This document shows, piece by piece, positions 61,328-64,000 of a DNA stretch of 64,000 nucleotides. The stretch covers positions 1,552,514-1,616,513 of the forward strand of contig CP051246.1 of the NCBI GenBank assembly GCA_017795085.1, read 5' to 3'. The notes beneath the pieces were generated by a model, which saw only the letters and a program-made list of their open reading frames with translations, searched no databases and was not told where the DNA came from. How positions within the stretch are numbered: position 1 is the stretch's first letter; each line of letters opens with the position of its first letter. This DNA comes from Salegentibacter sp. (GTDB lineage Bacteria > Bacteroidota > Bacteroidia > Flavobacteriales > Flavobacteriaceae). The translations under genes and the position numbers were made by a program.

Positions 61328-62350
61328 ATGGCTTCACAAAATATCTACATTTTAGCAATAGAATCTTCCTGCGACGATACGGCAGCAGCTGTATTACACA
61401 ACGGAAAAATACTTTCAAACATAGTAGCCACTCAAGAAGTTCACCAACAATATGGCGGGGTGGTTCCCGAACTGGCTTCTCGTGCCCATCAACAAAATAT
61501 TGTACCGGTAATACACCAGGCCATCTCACGCGCAAATATCGTTAAAAAAGATATAACTGCAATCGCTTTTACACGTGGTCCCGGACTAATGGGTTCTTTG
61601 CTCGTGGGTACTTCTTTTGCCAAGTCGCTCGCCCTCGGAATGGGAATTCCTTTACTCGAAGTCAATCACATGCAGGCGCATATCTTAGCCCATTTTATAG
61701 AAGAACAAAATTTTAAAAAACCTAAATTTCCTTTTTTGGCACTTACCATTAGCGGCGGGCATACGCAAATTGTAAAAGTTAAGGATTATTTTGATATGGA
61801 AGTTATTGGCGAAACTACTGATGATGCCGTAGGCGAAGCTTTTGATAAAAGTGCAAAAATCCTGGGCCTTCCCTATCCTGGCGGCCCATTAATCGATAAA
61901 TATGCACAGCAAGGAAATCCCACAGCTTTTAAATTTCCAAAACCTAAAATGCCGGGATTGGATTTTAGCTTTAGTGGATTTAAAACTGCGGTTTTATATT
62001 TTATTCAGAAACAAACCAAAAATAATCCTAATTTTATTGAAGAAAATCTAAAAGATATTTGTGCCTCCATCCAGTATACCATTATCAATATATTGATGGA
62101 TAAATTAAAAAAAGCCGTAAAAGAAACCGGGATTACCCAAATTGCTATTGCTGGAGGGGTTTCTGCCAATAACGGGATTCGGAATGCTTTATTTGAAGCT
62201 GAAAAAAAATACGACTGGAAATGTTTTATCCCTAAATTTGAATACACTACCGATAATGCGGCAATGATTGCCATTGCCGGTCATTATAAATACCTTTCAA
62301 AAGATTTTGCCGATTTTTCAATCACCGCACAAGCACGCTATAAATTTTAA
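61328..62350 (+). CDS. tsaD: tRNA N6-adenosine threonylcarbamoyltransferase TsaD
   Basis: The 340-residue protein has the ASKHA-fold signature IESSCDDTAAAVL near residue 11, PELASRAHQQNI, the metal-binding His114 and His118 in EVNHMQAHILAH, LTISGGHTQIV, and the C-terminal ATP/metal site YTTDNAAMIAIAG. It transfers the threonylcarbamoyl group to A37 of ANN-decoding tRNAs and is essential in most bacteria. rsmE follows after three bases, so the two are co-transcribed. Confidence 0.97.
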   Translation: MASQNIYILAIESSCDDTAAAVLHNGKILSNIVATQEVHQQYGGVVPELASRAHQQNIVPVIHQAISRANIVKKDITAIAFTRGPGLMGSLLVGTSFAKSLALGMGIPLLEVNHMQAHILAHFIEEQNFKKPKFPFLALTISGGHTQIVKVKDYFDMEVIGETTDDAVGEAFDKSAKILGLPYPGGPLIDKYAQQGNPTAFKFPKPKMPGLDFSFSGFKTAVLYFIQKQTKNNPNFIEENLKDICASIQYTIINILMDKLKKAVKETGITQIAIAGGVSANNGIRNALFEAEKKYDWKCFIPKFEYTTDNAAMIAIAGHYKYLSKDFADFSITAQARYKF

Positions 62351-62353
62351 AAT

Positions 62354-63061
62354 ATGCAGCTTTTCTACCATCCTGATCTTGATAAAAGCTCTAAAAATGT
62401 TGAATTTTCAAAAGATGAAAGTCGGCATATTGTAAGAGTACTTCGAAAAAATACCGGAGATGAATTACAGGTTACCAATGGCCGCGGACAACTTTTTAAA
62501 GTACAAATAAGCCATCCAAACCCGAATCGATGCAAGGCTGAAATTAAAAAAATTACCGAAGAGCAACTCCCGGAATGGAAATTACATTTAGCAGTAGCCC
62601 CAACCAAAATGAACGATCGCTATGAGTGGTTTTTGGAAAAAGCTACTGAGATAGGTATTGACGAGATTACTCCCGTAATTTGCGAGCACAGCGAACGTAA
62701 AATGGTTAAACTTAATCGTTATGAACGGGTTTTGCAAAGCGCAATGAAGCAATCCTTACATTATCGTTTGCCACAATTAAATGAAATTGTGAGCCTGAAA
62801 GATTTTCTTAAAAAAGAAATTCCCGGGCAGAAATTTATTGCACATTGTGAAGATGATAAACCCAGAAAAAGTCTGAAAAAAGAAATAAAACCTGGAGAAA
62901 ACGTGAGTATTTTAATAGGTCCTGAAGGCGACTTTTCCCCAGAGGAAATAGAAATCGCCATACAAAACAATTGGCACCCCGTAAGTTTGGGAAACACTCG
63001 TTTAAGGACCGAAACTGCAGCCATAGTAGCTTCCCATACGGTGGTTTTAATGAATGAATAG
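62354..63061 (+). CDS. rsmE: 16S rRNA (uracil1498-N3)-methyltransferase
   Basis: The 235-residue protein has an N-terminal PUA-like domain (about 1-70: HIVRVLRKNTGDELQVTNG). The SPOUT domain has LAVAPTKMNDRYEWFLEKAT, ITPVICEHSERK, ILIGPEGDFSPEEIEIA and the knot segment LGNTRLRTETAAIVA. It methylates U1498 in 16S rRNA. It lies directly behind tsaD. Confidence 0.95.
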   Translation: MQLFYHPDLDKSSKNVEFSKDESRHIVRVLRKNTGDELQVTNGRGQLFKVQISHPNPNRCKAEIKKITEEQLPEWKLHLAVAPTKMNDRYEWFLEKATEIGIDEITPVICEHSERKMVKLNRYERVLQSAMKQSLHYRLPQLNEIVSLKDFLKKEIPGQKFIAHCEDDKPRKSLKKEIKPGENVSILIGPEGDFSPEEIEIAIQNNWHPVSLGNTRLRTETAAIVASHTVVLMNE

Positions 63062-63132
63062 AAACCCCTAGCCTCTAAAGGGAAAATTTATATGAACTAT
63101 ATTTTTACTTAATTTCACCAAAAACTGTAGCA

Positions 63133-63777
63133 TTGAAAAATCAAATTTTCATAATAACTTTCCTGTTTTCAACAGTTTCTGTATTCTCACAAAAAATTGC
63201 TTTGTTAAAATATGATGGTGGTGGCGACTGGTATGCTAATCCAACCGCCCTGCCCAACCTTATAGCCTTCAGCAATCAACAAATAAATACTACAATTGCG
63301 AACAAACCAGAAACGGTAAATCCCGGGAGTAGTGATATTTTTCAGTTTCCTTTTGTGCATATGACCGGGCACGGAAATGTGTATTTTAATAAGACCGATG
63401 CCGAAAACCTGAGAAAGTATCTTTTAAGCGGTGGTTTTTTGCATATTGATGATAATTACGGGATGAAACCCTACTTAGAAGAAGCTCTTAAAAACGTTTT
63501 TCCCGATAAGGAAATGCAGGAATTACCAACCAACCATCCCATTTTTAATACGGCTTTCGATTTTCCTAACGGATTACCTAAAATTCACGAACATGATAAG
63601 AAACGCCCGCAAGCTTTCGGAATTTTTGAAGAAGATCGCTTAATCCTGCTTTTTACTTTTGAAAGTGACCTGGGCGATGGCTGGGAAAGCCCGGAAGTCC
63701 ATAACGACCCTGAGGAAGTACGCCAAAAAGCTTTAAAAATGGGGGCTAATATTATTAAATACGCTTTTGAGAATTGA
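63133..63777 (+). CDS. DUF4159 protein, secreted
   Basis: The 214-residue protein from TTG 63133 begins with a signal peptide (FIITFLFSTVSVFSQ). The DUF4159 core follows: ALLKYDGGGDWYANPTALPN, FVHMTGHGNVYFNKTD, YLLSGGFLHIDDNYGM and the terminal GWESPEVHNDPEEVRQKALKM. The family is predicted to be flavodoxin/ThuA-like (class I amidotransferase fold); function unknown. No ATG is available in this frame before the signal peptide. Its stop overlaps the next gene by four bases (TTGA). Confidence 0.88.
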   Translation: MKNQIFIITFLFSTVSVFSQKIALLKYDGGGDWYANPTALPNLIAFSNQQINTTIANKPETVNPGSSDIFQFPFVHMTGHGNVYFNKTDAENLRKYLLSGGFLHIDDNYGMKPYLEEALKNVFPDKEMQELPTNHPIFNTAFDFPNGLPKIHEHDKKRPQAFGIFEEDRLILLFTFESDLGDGWESPEVHNDPEEVRQKALKMGANIIKYAFEN

Positions 63778-64000
63778 CACAACTAAGCCATCAACAAATA
63801 GATTTTCAGCAAAAATCTTTTCCGGTGATTCTTTTTTTAGATGAGGTATCAGGAGAAGCCAATATTGGAAGTATTTTTAGGCTGGCAGATGCTTTCGGAA
63901 TTGAAAAGCTGATTTTTACCGGTACACCGCCAAATCTTAAGAGTCGCAGACTTCAAAAAACTTCGAGAAATACACATACCGATGTGCCTTATGATTTTTA
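63774..64000 (+). CDS. SpoU/TrmH-family RNA methyltransferase (start only)
   Basis: The first 75 residues, from TTG overlapping the DUF4159 stop, are visible. FPVILFLDEVSGEANIGSIF is the family opening (VEVPGNIGAI-type), followed by RLADAFGIEKLIFTGTPP and LQKTSRNTHTDVPYDF. Proteins of this type 2'-O-methylate tRNA or rRNA. The gene continues past the right edge. The TTG start is used because no ATG is present and coupling to the preceding gene is tight. Confidence 0.88.
   Translation, partial: MTQLSHQQIDFQQKSFPVILFLDEVSGEANIGSIFRLADAFGIEKLIFTGTPPNLKSRRLQKTSRNTHTDVPYDF

Noticed and set aside
1..64000. CRISPR array, tRNA, rRNA or phage genes
   Set aside because: No regularly spaced direct repeats, clover-leaf with CCA-proximal pattern, rRNA signature or phage structural protein was recognised.

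Overview
The window reads as chromosome of a member of the Bacteroidota, most likely a marine-type Flavobacteriaceae. The base composition is low GC. Several genes are preceded by the Bacteroidota -7 promoter box TAnnTTTG. It carries BshA (bacillithiol synthesis), LptD and TamB, an Aquifex-type aconitase, a fused branched-chain E1 and many lipoproteins or outer-membrane barrels. The family is inferred from gene content; there is no rRNA in the window to test it. I found no tRNA, rRNA, CRISPR array, transposase or prophage.

Layout. 1-4.0 kb: a fimbria/usher-like surface locus (chaperone-like end, usher-like barrel, two small secreted subunits). The usher-like gene is split by a run of ten A. 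4.0-4.9 kb: gene-poor, decayed-looking, with short repeats. 4.9-20.2 kb: housekeeping genes (tatC, hpf, aconitase, a YX6K short-chain reductase, OmpA lipoprotein, ketoacid dehydrogenase E1, eIF1-like SUI1 protein, nucleoside phosphorylase, ppk1). 20.3-28.7 kb: a cytoplasmic binding protein, ung, a MutS2-like ATPase, a DCC protein, a dicarboxylate symporter, aroC and an LpxH-like phosphatase.

28.7-38.9 kb is an accessory-type detoxification or stress cluster. It holds VOC/PhnB proteins, a tandem SRPBCC protein, a RibD/DHFR-like reductase, an NTF2-like protein, two DinB proteins and an NmrA-like reductase. Two regulators accompany it: a WYL/YafY type and a DJ-1/AraC type. The same palindrome (TGACAA-N4-TTGTCA) lies in both divergent regulatory regions. 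Two tiny paralogous proteins sharing NFDLEDCDNILR sit on either side of most of the cluster.

38.9-51.5 kb: a large FAD/Fe-S oxidoreductase of the D-lactate dehydrogenase type, an outer-membrane protein, bshA, a GH3/beta-lactamase-like fusion, a two-gene membrane Fe-S complex, an MCE (Mla-type) lipid transport protein and a cell-wall amidase. 52-64 kb: lptD, ridA, mgsA, pfkA, tamB, tsaD, rsmE, a DUF4159 protein and the start of a SpoU/TrmH methyltransferase.

Themes. Envelope building recurs (LptD, TamB, MCE, amidase, GH3, OmpA). Methylglyoxal synthase, VOC proteins, a D-lactate dehydrogenase-like enzyme, BshA and DinB proteins could together make and dispose of methylglyoxal through bacillithiol; this is inference. 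The observations most worth checking are the poly-A interrupted usher, the shared palindrome, the FDLEDCDNILR pair, the aconitase that lacks an expected cluster cysteine, and the metallo-beta-lactamase-fold protein that has lost its metal ligands.
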